DNA of 26,036 bases. It comes from Puniceicoccales bacterium. Its GTDB lineage: Bacteria; Verrucomicrobiota; Verrucomicrobiia; Opitutales; JAIRLM01. Numbering within the stretch: the first letter of the stretch is position 1; each line of letters starts with the position of its first letter. The notes below the pieces were generated by a model. The model was not told the DNA's origin and did not search any database. It was given only the letters and a program-made list of their open reading frames with translations. The stretch is taken from contig JAITFC010000011.1 of NCBI GenBank assembly GCA_031281635.1, forward strand, positions 1 to 26,036. The letters are read 5' to 3'. Both the position numbers and the translations under genes were made by a program. Of the stretch, positions 1-10,600 are shown one piece after another.

Positions 1-1
1 A

Positions 2-1126
2 GATGAATTTTCTGCACTTGAGGAAATTGTTTCTCCCGCAAAACTTCGACAAATTCTCTGTGACGATTTACGTGTTTTTGCAGAAGAGGCTCAAGACCAC
101 TACAGAGACCAAAACGGTGACAGCATCAGCGACATCTGCTTCGAAGGATATTATGCGGCAGCTGCCACGGCGGCATCGCTTTATTACCGCCCGTATGTAG
201 ATGGTGGATACACATCACCGCTCCCCATAATTGGTTGTACCAGCGTGCTGGATGACCCGGTTGAACACTGTGCGTCGACAATTCGAAAAACATTGCAACA
301 CGATCTGCCGTGGGCGTTTAGGGCACTCCACAATCTCAGTAACAGCGAAGAGGATCCGGAAATTTTATGGGACGGTAGCTATTTTCTTTCGCAATCGGGC
401 GCTGCGCAAGATAAGGCCGCTCGGCTAAATCTCGCCATGGACGTGCTGCAAGACACCTACCCCGATGAACGTGATCCAAAAGTACTCTTTCAAAAACTCT
501 GCCAAATTGTTGAAGATGCCGTGCAAAAGGAGCGCACAAAACGAGTGCACGCGCTATTAGGGAGTTATCCGAAAGCGAGGCTCGAAGAACTCAAGCAACG
601 GATAGATCTGCTGAAAAGGGTTGCCATTTACGAATGTGCCAAGCTACCAGATGGTACGCTGGCTCAATGGTATACGCAAGGTCGACCGATCGCAGAATGT
701 TTGATGACGGAATCACCATTTGCGGAACATGCGGGAAGCGCCTTCGACGAACTTCTCTATCAAGTAAAAGATCTGAGCATGTCGACGGATGAGAAGGACA
801 AAATTCAGGAACTTTTCCCGGCCATTGAATCATTTTTGCAAAGAAAAGATGCGGTCAGAAATCTAAGGCAGTGGATATTTCTATGCCTAACTCTTGCATT
901 CGGACTAGCTGCATGTGCCATTGGCATTGCCGTACTACTAGGTTTTAGCATTTTACCAGCTTTTAGCATTTTACCAGCTTCCCTGGCGCTATTCATTGAA
1001 CCATATGACACAGTCATCGGCGCCATATTATTTTCATTTGCTGTAAAACTGATGCGTGCATGCCATCAAAGAAGTAAGCTATTCGACGAGGTGTCTATGG
1101 ACTATATAAGTGCAGCATTCATTTAG
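2..1126 (+). CDS. Unrecognised protein with C-terminal transmembrane pair (5' end outside window)
   Basis: The reading frame is open from the first bases of the window, so the gene starts upstream; the GTG at 245 is only an internal codon. About 374 residues are visible. I recognise no family. The visible N-terminal part is soluble and alpha-helical in character, with charged helices around window residues 150-200. From about residue 285 there is a hydrophobic pair: a segment beginning WIFLCLTLAFGLAAC, a short link containing the duplicated FSILPA, and a second segment ending GAILFSFAVKLM, followed by about 20 residues to the stop. A hydrophobic hairpin near one end recurs in other unrecognised proteins of this window and is typical of PVC-type secreted membrane proteins, but no secretion signal can be judged because the start is missing. 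The stop overlaps that of the opposing doubtful ORF at 1123. That it is coding is fairly sure; its function is unknown. Confidence 0.75.
   Translation, partial: DEFSALEEIVSPAKLRQILCDDLRVFAEEAQDHYRDQNGDSISDICFEGYYAAAATAASLYYRPYVDGGYTSPLPIIGCTSVLDDPVEHCASTIRKTLQHDLPWAFRALHNLSNSEEDPEILWDGSYFLSQSGAAQDKAARLNLAMDVLQDTYPDERDPKVLFQKLCQIVEDAVQKERTKRVHALLGSYPKARLEELKQRIDLLKRVAIYECAKLPDGTLAQWYTQGRPIAECLMTESPFAEHAGSAFDELLYQVKDLSMSTDEKDKIQELFPAIESFLQRKDAVRNLRQWIFLCLTLAFGLAACAIGIAVLLGFSILPAFSILPASLALFIEPYDTVIGAILFSFAVKLMRACHQRSKLFDEVSMDYISAAFI
943..978 (+). repeat. 18-bp perfect tandem duplication
   Basis: The 18-base unit TTTTAGCATTTTACCAGC occurs twice head to tail (943-960 and 961-978). It lies in frame inside the hydrophobic hairpin of the preceding gene and duplicates the residues FSILPA. 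It looks like a recent slippage or unequal-exchange duplication that lengthens the turn between the two hydrophobic segments. Confidence 0.9.
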
Positions 1127-1584
1127 AAATAAGTGTTTTTTCCTGCAAAATTGCGGTACGGTTTTTCTCGAAAACGAGAAGATTCTCTCTCGTATCCTGT
1201 CTGACTGTTTTGCAGCTGTTTAATTGCAGAATTCAATCGGTCCTTTATACCCGGCGACAGACCATTGGGCAGATGCGAAAGAGCTCCGTGCACATTCGTG
1301 AAATTTTCGGCGGCGTCTGCGTTGTTTGGGAATAAACGACCTATCGCACTGCGGGCCATCAAAAAAACGATGAATCTTCCCTCGAGCAGAGCCGCAATGA
1401 GATTGAATGGCTGCTGCGCGGAGCCTCGCTGGTCGGCGGGGGGCGAGGAGGGAAACGGACCTATTGGTCTGTTTTGTCGGAACCTAAAAATCCTGCAACA
1501 ACTATTGTTGCGTAATTTTTTAAATTTTAGATGACGGCGTACCGGAGGAAGAGCAACGAACTGCGCGTACCGCGGGCTGCCCAA
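1123..1584 (-). CDS. Doubtful hypothetical protein
   Basis: A 153-codon open frame (TTG start) fills most of the 1127-1682 gap. The frame has no clear ribosome-binding site. An internal ATG at 1359 would give 78 residues beginning MARSAIGRLFPNN, and this C-terminal part looks the most protein-like (Asn/Gln/Ser-rich, helical). The N-terminal half is rich in Arg, Cys and Pro, as expected of a non-coding frame. The same frame stays open upstream, without a start codon, into the last part of the neighbouring minus-strand gene, so it could be a frameshifted remnant of a longer version of that gene. It ends with a stop that overlaps the stop of the gene on the other strand. I recognise no family. 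It could be a small gene, a decayed 3' extension or chance. Confidence 0.3.
   Translation of the reverse strand: MGSPRYAQFVALPPVRRHLKFKKLRNNSCCRIFRFRQNRPIGPFPSSPPADQRGSAQQPFNLIAALLEGRFIVFLMARSAIGRLFPNNADAAENFTNVHGALSHLPNGLSPGIKDRLNSAIKQLQNSQTGYERESSRFREKPYRNFAGKNTYF
1165..1180. repeat. Short inverted repeat (hairpin, no U tract)
   Basis: TTCTCG-AAAA-CGAGAA forms a perfect 6-bp stem with a 4-base loop, about 40 bp past the stop of the first gene. Neither strand has a T run straight after the stem, so it is not a classical intrinsic terminator. It could still be a weak terminator or an RNA 3' stabiliser for the convergent genes. Confidence 0.3.
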
Positions 1585-1682
1585 ATGGCAAGAGAGGATT
1601 CGTAGGGGGATTAAGAAGTCCGACAGGCATCTCGTGGCATCTGAGAGATTAATGGATTTGGCTCTTGGAGCAGCTTGATGGG

Positions 1683-2744
1683 TTATGTGCCGCCTAGACT
1701 GTCTAATTCCATCTCTGAGCCTTTCCCCGGCTCTAAATTTGGAGATGGAGTTGGTGGATGTACTTCTGGACTTTCTTGATCTTGTGCAGGTAGATGGGGA
1801 GGGGTTGAAGGGAGTGCTTGAAACGCAGCTACTAGAGCTTGAAAGACGTCAACAAGCCATTGACCAGCATCTTGCACGGCCTGTAGAGTTAAGGGCAGCT
1901 TGTCGTGAGCCGGAGGAGGAGATTCTAAAGTCGGTGGTAAACAGGAAGCAGGAGGCGTATGCCGAGTAGTAAGAGCCTGAAGCCTTGTAGGATTTAGATC
2001 GTCGCCTGGGCAAATCGTACATTCATGGTCATCCACCGGGACTAAATAACCCCACGGGATGTAGCAAGGTTGGTCGAAATTAAAATGTGGATCAACTATA
2101 CATAAACGCATCTTTGCTGGAATTTCATTAGGCAATGTAACCCAAAATGGTTCTCCTGTCTTTTGCAAATGGCTGAGACGCGCGCGCTGCTCTTGTGGTG
2201 ATGGAGGTGATGCTGGTTCAGGTACATTAGCAAGACATGCTGTTGCATGATGAAAAACCGAAGTTGCGACACCGTATGCCGTTTGATAGGTCGTTAGCAC
2301 TGATTGATTATTTTCAGAAGATACAATACTCCTAATACAGTCCAGTGCATGCATGAACAACATGCAAATTTGTTGACCATTAGCAAATTTCTGTCCATTA
2401 CACATACAAAAATCCCTGAAATGCGTGATTATCTTCCAAACACCAAGTGATATATGATAACATGCACCGGCAGTACCATCATTTACAGAGTGTGCTAAAG
2501 GATTCAAAACCAATGATATTAAAGAAGTAGCTTCAATTCCACATTCGTGGAGGCTTTTCGTGGCGACTAGGAATGGGAGCAGTAATGGCACATATTGGTC
2601 TAAACCTAGGCCCTCAACATCACTAGGTGGAATATTCAATGGCGGCGACGTCAACAACTGTTTCGCTTGCTCCAACTGCGGATTTGTGGACGGAGCGTCC
2701 ATAGGAGGTGTAAAAGGACCCGTACTGCCAACAGAATGAAGCAT
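1683..2744 (-). CDS. Unrecognised proline-rich protein, candidate secreted protein
   Basis: A 353-residue protein that I do not recognise. The N-terminus is Ser/Thr/Pro-rich (STGPFTPPMDAPSTNP), with no Sec signal peptide. The middle (about residues 50-170) is helical and moderately hydrophobic with many Cys and His (CYHISLGVWKIITHF, CMCNGQ). Residues about 175-260 look like a folded beta-containing domain with more Cys (VDDHECTICPGDD). The last 100 residues are very proline-rich (STPPHLPAQ, HPPTPSPNLEPG). The ATG at 2744 follows AGAGG closely, which supports this start. It stands alone on the minus strand. The disordered Ser/Pro N-terminus without a Sec signal and the Pro-rich tail are compatible with a T3SS substrate, but this is inference. 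Confidence 0.7.
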   Translation of the reverse strand: MLHSVGSTGPFTPPMDAPSTNPQLEQAKQLLTSPPLNIPPSDVEGLGLDQYVPLLLPFLVATKSLHECGIEATSLISLVLNPLAHSVNDGTAGACYHISLGVWKIITHFRDFCMCNGQKFANGQQICMLFMHALDCIRSIVSSENNQSVLTTYQTAYGVATSVFHHATACLANVPEPASPPSPQEQRARLSHLQKTGEPFWVTLPNEIPAKMRLCIVDPHFNFDQPCYIPWGYLVPVDDHECTICPGDDLNPTRLQALTTRHTPPASCLPPTLESPPPAHDKLPLTLQAVQDAGQWLVDVFQALVAAFQALPSTPPHLPAQDQESPEVHPPTPSPNLEPGKGSEMELDSLGGT

Positions 2745-2850
2745 AGCCTCTTCAGTTTAATCAAGGGCAAAAAACTTGCAAGATTTTTTTAAAAAATTTT
2801 TTCCCCCAATTCCCGTTGACAGCAACCGCAGCACCGCTAGCCATGGGGCG

Positions 2851-3840
2851 ATGGGGCAAATGAATTCGTTGGATTTGAAAAATGCTGGTTCCGCTGGTCT
2901 TCCGTTCAGCGGCGTCTTCCTTTTGCGCGCATTGTCGCGAAGGACAGCTAAAAACGGCAAGCCATTTCTCGTAGTGGAAGTGGGAGACCGCTATGGTTCT
3001 TTTACATTTAACATTTTTGAAGACAGTGAAATATTCTATTTGCTGCAAAATGTTCCCATGGCGACAGTTCTACTGCTTGGCGGCATAACGGAGACATTTA
3101 ACGATCGCTTCAGTCCACGCGTGCAGACGCTGCAGAAATTATCGCAAAAAGAGGCGCATGACCGAGGTTTGGATCGCGATCTCTATGACGGTCCCAATGA
3201 GAGTGTTGAATCGCTCCGAAAGGAATTAGATGATCACATCGCGCGCATTGGCCATGAAATTCTGCGCAAGACAGTTATCCAAGCTCTGGCCGACGTGGGA
3301 GAAATTTTTTTCTCCAACACAGCCGCCATTTCCATGCACCACGCCTATCGCTGCGGACTTCTGGAGCATTCCGTCCACGTGACTCGTGCTGGGGTGGCAC
3401 TTCTCCCGGCCTATTCTTTCGTGAATGCGGATTTGGCCATAGCGGGAATGATTTTACATGACATCGGCAAGGCGCTGGAGTACCGCGGCGATGGGGCCTA
3501 CGAGCGGACTCGCGCCGGCATGTTGGAAGGGCATGTTGTACTCGGCTTTCGCATCGTTCGCAAGGCCGCTCTAACCGTTGGATTGGAGGAAGATCTGCTA
3601 TTGCAACTGGAGCACATCATTCTGAGCCACCAGGGTATGCCGGAATATGGAGCTGCCGTGCTACCATCTTCTCCCGAAGGCGTTTTTGTCTCTCTCGTCG
3701 ATAATTTGGACGCAAAAATGGCTATGGTTGACCGTGCCATCGCCAATGTGCCCAATAATGCGGAATTCAGCGAAAAAATTCCCGGTCTGGAAAATGCCCG
3801 CGTCTTCAGAGGAGATCGCTCGGACACAACCAGGAAATAG
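2851..3840 (+). CDS. YhaM-like HD-domain 3'-5' exoribonuclease
   Basis: Resembles the YhaM/CMP-binding-factor family: an N-terminal OB-fold nucleic-acid-binding domain followed by an HD hydrolase domain, proteins that degrade RNA (or single-stranded DNA) 3' to 5' with a divalent metal. The OB-like part is at about residues 15-90 (NGKPFLVVEVGDRYGSF). The HD domain has the upstream HHAYRCGLLEHSVHV motif and the metal-binding His-Asp pair in ILHDIGK (H203, D204 from this start), followed by EHIILSHQG and a distal Asp in SLVDNLDAKM, the usual H...HD...D set. The frame is open back to a TTG at 2776, but the ATG at 2851 or the one at 2860 is more likely, each after a GGGG run; a start at 2851 gives 329 residues, near the family size. 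Probable cytoplasmic RNA turnover enzyme. Family assignment is good; the exact substrate is not known. Confidence 0.85.
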   Translation: MGQMNSLDLKNAGSAGLPFSGVFLLRALSRRTAKNGKPFLVVEVGDRYGSFTFNIFEDSEIFYLLQNVPMATVLLLGGITETFNDRFSPRVQTLQKLSQKEAHDRGLDRDLYDGPNESVESLRKELDDHIARIGHEILRKTVIQALADVGEIFFSNTAAISMHHAYRCGLLEHSVHVTRAGVALLPAYSFVNADLAIAGMILHDIGKALEYRGDGAYERTRAGMLEGHVVLGFRIVRKAALTVGLEEDLLLQLEHIILSHQGMPEYGAAVLPSSPEGVFVSLVDNLDAKMAMVDRAIANVPNNAEFSEKIPGLENARVFRGDRSDTTRK

Positions 3841-3942
3841 GAATTCTCGAGGTAGGCCGTCGCAGGGTCCTGCGTCTTTGCGCGCATTGGTCGTATTTTT
3901 TCGTTGTTTTGAGCGCGATAGTGTGTAGAGTGGCACCCGAGT

Positions 3943-4587
3943 ATGTTGCGTTCATTTCGTAATGCGTTTTTTACCGGTTTGTTTACGCTGCTGCCGCTTG
4001 GCATTACTGCGTTTGTTGTGGCCCTGCTCATCGAACGCATTGGGACTCCGGCGAGCAAGTTGTTTTTCGGGCATGCGCCGAGGACATTTGCGGTAAATGC
4101 GGCGGTAACTTACACGATCAACATTCTTGCCACACTGCTGGTAGTTGTTCTCGTGGCGTTGCTTGGCTGCGTTTCTAGATATTTTTTAGGTCGTTGGATC
4201 ATCGGGGGAACGGAGAGAATTATTGGACGACTTCCCTTCGTGCGCATGCTCTATAACACTTCTAAGCAAATCATTGGCACATTTTCCGACGGCAAGCGTG
4301 CCGTATTCCGCAAGGCCGTATTGGTGGAATTTCCAAACGATAAGATGCGTTCCATAGGCTTTGTAACCGGCAAAGCAGAGGGTCATATTGCTGAAGGGTT
4401 CAACGAAGAGGATGTCCTGTGTGTTTTTATCCCAACTACGCCCAATCCAACGTCCGGATTTCTCATTCTCGTGCCGAGTGCGCGCTGTGTTTTTCTCGAT
4501 TTACCCATTGCCGATGCCATGAAGATGGTAATTTCCGGCGGTGCTTTCATTCCCGTCAAAGAGAAGGACTTAGAACAAGCGGAATAG
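3943..4587 (+). CDS. DUF502 family inner-membrane protein
   Basis: A 214-residue protein that matches the DUF502 pattern. It has an N-terminal hydrophobic segment with the family's Pro-Leu-Gly turn (FTGLFTLLPLGITAFVVALL), a second strong hydrophobic segment (ATLLVVVLVALLGCVSRYFL), then ERIIGRLPFVRMLYNTSKQI, the motif FRKAVLVEFPND..GFVTG, and the diagnostic VFIPTTPNPTSGFLILVP, ending in ISGGAFIP. DUF502 proteins are widespread two-helix inner-membrane proteins with a soluble C-terminal domain and no settled function. About 100 bp separates it from the upstream exonuclease gene, with only a weak candidate promoter (TTGTTT at 3904, TAGAGT at 3926). A weak hairpin follows the stop. Family assignment is confident; function is unknown. 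Confidence 0.9.
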   Translation: MLRSFRNAFFTGLFTLLPLGITAFVVALLIERIGTPASKLFFGHAPRTFAVNAAVTYTINILATLLVVVLVALLGCVSRYFLGRWIIGGTERIIGRLPFVRMLYNTSKQIIGTFSDGKRAVFRKAVLVEFPNDKMRSIGFVTGKAEGHIAEGFNEEDVLCVFIPTTPNPTSGFLILVPSARCVFLDLPIADAMKMVISGGAFIPVKEKDLEQAE

Positions 4588-4594
4588 AAAAAGT

Positions 4595-4613
4595 AGATGA
4601 TAGAGAATCATCT
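4595..4613 (+). terminator. Weak terminator-like hairpin after DUF502 gene
   Basis: AGATGAT, a five-base loop AGAGA, then ATCATCT gives a perfect 7-bp but AT-rich stem 7 bp after the stop codon, followed by TCTTAGTTTATAATTT. The T-rich tail is broken, so termination would be inefficient at best. Confidence 0.3.
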
Positions 4614-4621
4614 TCTTAGTT

Positions 4622-4627
4622 TATAAT
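4622..4627 (+). promoter_or_regulatory. Candidate -10 box before the giant gene
   Basis: A perfect TATAAT lies 47 bp before the GTG at 4674, but no good -35 hexamer stands at the proper distance. A second possible element is TTGACA at 4696, inside the GTG-initiated frame and upstream of the alternative ATG start at 4734, with only a poor -10 (TAATAG at 4717). Either could drive the giant gene. Confidence 0.25.
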
Positions 4628-4673
4628 TTCACATTGCGAATCCCGTGACGGCGGATCATAGTTATTCGAATGA

Positions 4674-7600
4674 GTGAGAAAGTTTCTGTTTTGCTTTGAC
4701 ATTGCGCAAAATTGTGTAATAGATTCAACTCTAATGAGTGTTTTTCCGCCAGGGATACGTTATTTTCAGACAGATTCGACGGGAAAAATTGTCCACCAAA
4801 GGGCAGCGACCGATGCGAGACCCTCCGTTTTCTTCGCCAGCATTCCGCCGGCAATTGGCAGTCCATCGGCTTCCATCACGCAGGTGGCCGGAATATGTGA
4901 GCAATTTTTGAACAGCGTTACCGATATATTTGACAGCAAAGCAATTGGCGAATTTCAGGCTATTTTGCGCAATGTTCACGTGTTTGAAATTCCGAAACCT
5001 GCAAGGTATTGCGCCGAAGCTGCAGAAAAAGCCAGGAATCTTTCGACCTTACCCGGATTCCCGAAGGAAATTATGCAAAGGAACGGACTTATCGCATTAC
5101 ACTATGAGGGGAAAGTGAAATATCTTTTCCAGTACAACAATACTGTGTGTTTAATTAATGGGGGAAGGAATAATGAGACAATGCATGGCGCATCTGGATT
5201 GGATGTTTTATGCACGCTAGATGGCACTATGGATTCGTTGCGAATTAGAGATATCTTCTCTCAGCCAAAATTCGTTAGCAGTAATGACGATCTACCGAAA
5301 TTTACGCAACCACTGATTGCGTCCATAAATCCAAACTTTGATATAATACAGTGCGTCATGCGTGGAATTTTTTATGCTTATACGGGAAAAAGAATGGGGG
5401 ATCTACCCAATTCTCCCGCCGTCCGTCGGGAGGCTCATGCCATCTGGAGAAAATTCAGCTGCTACGCCGAAGGAAGCATGTTGCTAGGGAGGATGGAAGC
5501 CATTCGCACAAAACCTACGCCACTGGAGGAAGATTTGCAAGCCCTCCGACAGGCGGCGGGTCAACTTGGGCGCAACATGGACCATTGGCGGCGCAAAATT
5601 GAGGAAACAGGGGATCCGCTGCCTCAAGATTTGGAACGATTTTGCAGCCACACCCTGGAGCTCCAAGAAGAATGCGACCAGCTCTGCGATAGCATCATGG
5701 CTCGATGGCCGGAAACTCGACTCCAAGAACCTCTGCTCCCTCAACATTTCGAGACAGTCATAAGTCATCAATGTGTCGTCTCCTGCGGGAATCGTTTGAG
5801 CCGTTTGGCAACCTCGCTCAGCCGGAGCGAATCACAACCTGCGACCGTTGCATTGGTACGACCCGGGCTTCGAATGCCGCTGGCAAATGAAAAATTTGCT
5901 ACAATTGAAGAGGCGACGCAGCAGCTGGAGATTGCTCTTTCCTATGATTCTGTGGACGTGCTTTGCGCGGTTGCGTTCCATATCCCAATAATAGGCTTTG
6001 ACATCAGATCAAATAGTGTCGGTGCGCAGCAAAAATTTCTCAGCACATTGGCGCGAGCTAGCAAGAAACTGGGAGACTCTAAATCATTTGCGTATCAGGA
6101 CTGCGACATTCATCAACGAACGGGTGCGCCGGTGCTAACAAATAGGCTCCTCGCAAGTGAACTCATGCGTGCTGCCTCCTTCGAAACCGCGAAGAGAATC
6201 CCTAAAATGTTGAAAGTTTTAGGAAATCTAGAATTGCAGCTTAGTACTTTTACGTCGTTTTTCCAGCGGTCACCCCTGTGCATTTTCAACAATCAACAAG
6301 AGTCCATGCTTGCCGAAGAAATTTATCAATATTCTCTTAGTAAAATCGGCAACCAATTGTTTGGTGCACATATTGAGTGGAACCTGGATGGACCGCTAGA
6401 TCCGCAGCATCCATTGGTTCAATATGCAAAAAGGGCATTTAGAGAATTCCCGGCACTCAAAGCAACATTGAACAGTATAAATCCTCAAGAAATCCAACCA
6501 CTAATCACTACAATTGGCAGAGATAATTGGCAAGTTTTAATTTTGCTGAGTAATAAATTTCTTCCTTTTTATGTACATATAAACACTCCCGCGTTCATTG
6601 AACGTTGGCATGAAAAGGATAAAAGTGAAAGCGCAGATGATTTATATAATTTTTTTACATGCATGGATAGCCAAATGGCGACTAAAGCATTGATAGGCAA
6701 TGAGAGTTTCCTCAGAACGAGACTTTCTTACAGTGCTTGGATGGCGAATGGCAACTTCGTGTCGTACACACCGAACGAACAGCGGACTAATACCGATACG
6801 AGTAGTGTGCAGGATTTTGCTGTTCGTCGATCTCTTTCGGCGAACGCAAGCCCGCTTTTTCGTGATGTTGTCATGGCAGCCGTGAAGCCGTCAACGCAAA
6901 CGCAAACATTACTCACAGCTTTTGAAAACAACTTTGAAATTTATTTGGAGAAATTTTATGCTGAAGATCATATTCGGCAATATTACTTCGAAGATCGTGA
7001 CATCTATAATTTGTGGATAGAAATGTTGCTCCGGCCGCGGCCAAATACTGCATCACCACAGAAAGATACCCTTGCTGGCCCGCATGCCATTTGCGTCGTG
7101 GAAAAATTGGCAAAAATTCATAAAAAAGTCTGCAGAAGATTTTGCGACGCTCTTCCAGGCCATGCCGATGTCAAGGCCATTTGCGGCCTGATGCACATAG
7201 AATATTCCATATTGCGTAATCTTGCCGAAGCAAATCCGTCACTATACGCTAAACTTTTGGCATCCGATGACCCTAACATTAAAGCAATTCTTCCCAAAGG
7301 CAGATTGGATCGCATCGGACGCCTACACCGTCGTGGAGATATTGGACCGGAAGTAGTTCCGCTGATTGACCTGATGAGGGCGCAATGCCTCCATGAACAG
7401 ATTGCCGCCAGAGAGTTTAATCGCTCGATTGCTCCGCTCCCGATCGAGTCATTGGCCGAAATGGCTGCTTGTATCTACCGGGCGAGGCAATTGCATCAGA
7501 CCAGGCTTCCACTCAATGCCGCAGCTATCCTGAGTCAGGCGGCGTTTTCCATGCATGTTCAACTGGAAACGATGTCTCATCGGGACCAAATCATCGCTGC

Positions 7601-10600
7601 CCAGCTCTTTTTGCGGGGAGTTTTTCCATCCGAGTATAATCTCAGAGAGCCGATAACTGTGCAAGGTGTAGGGGCCGTGTCCTTCGGTAAGTCTCCTACC
7701 ATCTGCGTCCACTTGCTCAGTGCTGATGTATTTATCAATGGCGAAAAGCAGGTAGTTTTCGATCAACGCCTCTTCCAAATCAAGAGCTTCCGCCACATGT
7801 TTCCTAATGGTTTTTACCCCGCATGCGTAAAGTCTGGAGACGCTTACACGTTTTTTCACAACGGAATCGAATATCAAGCTTTCATGCGGGATCGCTATTA
7901 TCCGGAAGTTTTACGTAGAAATTTTGACGGTCAATTTTATACGCTCGTTTTGTATGATGCTCGCGATGAAGAGAGTCTCAAAAGGTGGGAGCTATTGCCG
8001 CCAGTTTTTCGAAGCGAAAGATTGGATTGTTGGGTTGATGCGCGTGGCAATTTAAAGGTACTTCCAGCCGGGAAAGAGGAACCAGTTATTTATGAAAGTG
8101 ACAAGCTGAAAGGGCCCGGATTTATCCATAGGGCGGACAAGCCAGGCCTAACATTCTGTCCTGGATCAAGCGATTTCGCAAATACTGTTTTTGGAAAATT
8201 TGAAGACTATGAGAGTTTTTTGCCATTTTACGACGCGAACAGGAATCTCGTCGCCGTCGAAATGCCACGCTACGGGTTGCGCTTTGAGAAAAACGAGCAA
8301 GGCTACTGGGTCCCCAATCCAAATGAAGATCCACCCCTGCGCCTCGTTTCCGCTCCAGCACTAACGGCCGAAGATCGCCTGGAAGCACTGGCCAAGCTAC
8401 CCAACGCTTCTTCTCCGCTAATTTATGCGCAACGCTATGATGCAAACTCCGGTAGGCCGCTACCGCAATGGGTTGCCTTTGTTCCAACGAGTGACTTTTC
8501 CAGTTATCCTGCACTGGCTTCTAAACTCTACATCGCGGAGGATAGTACGGGCTTCCGAAAAACTAGAATTTCAGTGCCATCGGTGATTGGAAAGATTTCT
8601 CTAGCGGCGGAATTTTGCAAAGAACGGCGTTATGAAGATGCTTTTCAAATGCTCTGCGGCATCGAGAAAAAGGGCGCTTTCTCTGAAGATGAAGAATGTC
8701 TGTTAAAGAGTATGATCGAACGCATAACGGAATCGTTCGATGACGAACGTGGAGCAGCTATTCTGGTAAAAGCATATTCGCTATGGAAATTGCATGTTTG
8801 CAACTTCATTCCACATCAAAAATGCCGAGCGAAACTCTGTTCTCTATCGCGTTCTAATTGCACGATAAGTCGAGTTATCTTAACATACATTAGTTCGAAA
8901 GAGCGGCAAAGTTCCATGCGACTTACATTGACGGAGGAATGCAATCTGCTGCGATTTATGATAGAGCTCGAGCAGTGTAACCCCAAAGAATGTACACTTT
9001 TCCAGGAACAAATAGCTTTGCTCGAAAGTGCAATGAAAGGAGAGGCACTAGCACCACGGCCGGAAGAACATATCTATTATCAAGTTCGCAATGACCCGAC
9101 ACTGCCACACCATGCAGCGGCCATCGGTGATGAAGAAATTCCCCTCGCTTTCCCCTCGGCGACGGACGTGTTGCATCTGGATGCGAAATTTACGCAAGTA
9201 GCTGCAGTCGACGTAGATCCACAACACCTACCCATAGAGCTCGGAGGCGACATCGACGCCTTGGGTAGATGTGGAAGAGAATACACCGAATGGCTACGTG
9301 GAGAAATCCAACTTGGGGCCGGGCTCAATGCGGCGGACGAATATCTCGTCCTTCCGTCTAGGCAGGAATTCATAGACATATACCAAGCAGTGCGACGGTT
9401 GCAGGAAGAATTTCATAGGGAAAAGGTAACGCTACAAGCGGCACTGCTGAGACAGGCTCGGGCGCTGCAACTAGCAAACACAAGCGGATCATCGAGTTAT
9501 CCTTCGATCACAGAGGCAGATCTGCTCCGCGCCTTCGGCCTCTTCACGGTCAATATCCCGGGAAAAACTAATAATGCGAAGCGGGCTAAGCAATTTCTCA
9601 TTTCCCGCGGGGCCACTATGAATGACGACGATTTGCGCTGTCTGATGGAATTGTTTTACAAATTCGCACTCGTCGCTTCCAATGACCGGCATTTCGCAAC
9701 TTTGCGCAGCGACATGGAAGAAGTTCTGCGCGGCGACGATGGCCCAATTGATAGGTCCGACTGGGTTAAGCTGCGCCCAGCAATTCTCACGGCCACTCAG
9801 CCAAATGATGCGAAACCAATCATTGCACTTTTTGAATTATTTTCCGGCATTCGCACGCGACCGGATCAGCGGGAATTTCTCGAGGTTATTATCGATGCTC
9901 TAATCAGGAAAGACTCAATACTCATCCAGCAGCTTATGGGCAGCGGAAAAACTTTGGTGAACATCCCTTTTCTCGTTTTTTTCGTGGATCTGCTTCCCGA
10001 CGCCTTTCCCCTACTCTGCGTGCATTCCTCCCAGATGGCTTCCATACACAAAGAATTCCTAGGAACAATGCAGGTTTTGACGGGCGTAAAAATTTCCTAC
10101 CTTTCTCTCCCTTCGGAACATTTCACCAACCTTGAAAGATTGCGGGAAATTCATCAAACGCTAGAGAGTACGTTGCGACACGGCGGTCAATTACCGATAA
10201 TTGAGTCGCGCACACTCATGGGACTTAGGGCTCAGTACAAATCTCTTTCAAGCCCCGAACGAACGCCAAAGGAACAGGCAGTCCGCCGAATGCTCGGCGC
10301 AATATTGCTCATCACCAAGGATCGCGGTTTTGCTATTCTCGATGAGGTGCACATGACGTTAAATCCCAAAGAAACCTTCATAATGCAGGCGGCTGCCGCC
10401 CAAGATGCGCAGCTGAAGATCGATGACATCGACCTCACATATAGTATCATAGAGAGTCTTCCGCAAAACCTTCTCGATGCCATAGCGCACAATACCCAGG
10501 AAGCCTTTAATGCAAACGAATTACAATCTATGTTTCGCCAATGCCTAGAGAATCACTTGAATAAATTTCTCATTCCGGAACCACCCATCGACCGTCAAGT

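Noticed and set aside
245..1126. GTG at 245 as the start of the first gene
   Set aside because: The same frame is open with protein-like sequence back to the window edge, so the gene begins upstream.
1265..1534. 89-codon plus-strand ORF in the 1127-1682 gap
   Set aside because: Cys/Arg-rich composition, no ribosome-binding site, and a competing minus frame; no support.
2786..2810. A/T runs (about 25 bp) before the exonuclease gene as a terminator or origin element
   Set aside because: No GC stem precedes the T run on either strand and no repeated DnaA-like boxes were seen.
3862..3875. CGCAGGGTCCTGCG hairpin after the exonuclease gene as a terminator
   Set aside because: The stem is short and the T run is about 20 bp away, so it does not fit an intrinsic terminator.
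3498..4058. 186-codon minus-strand ORF across the exonuclease and DUF502 genes
   Set aside because: It is antisense to two well-supported conserved genes and to the gap between them, with Arg/Ser-rich composition and no recognisable domain.
4588..4673. Possible tRNA or small RNA in the gap before the giant gene
   Set aside because: No cloverleaf or conserved tRNA T-arm could be found; only a weak hairpin and a TATAAT.
7449..7877. 142-codon minus-strand ORF inside the giant gene
   Set aside because: The plus frame is continuous over 2,977 codons and carries the conserved motifs; a chance antisense frame of this size is expected in such a long gene.
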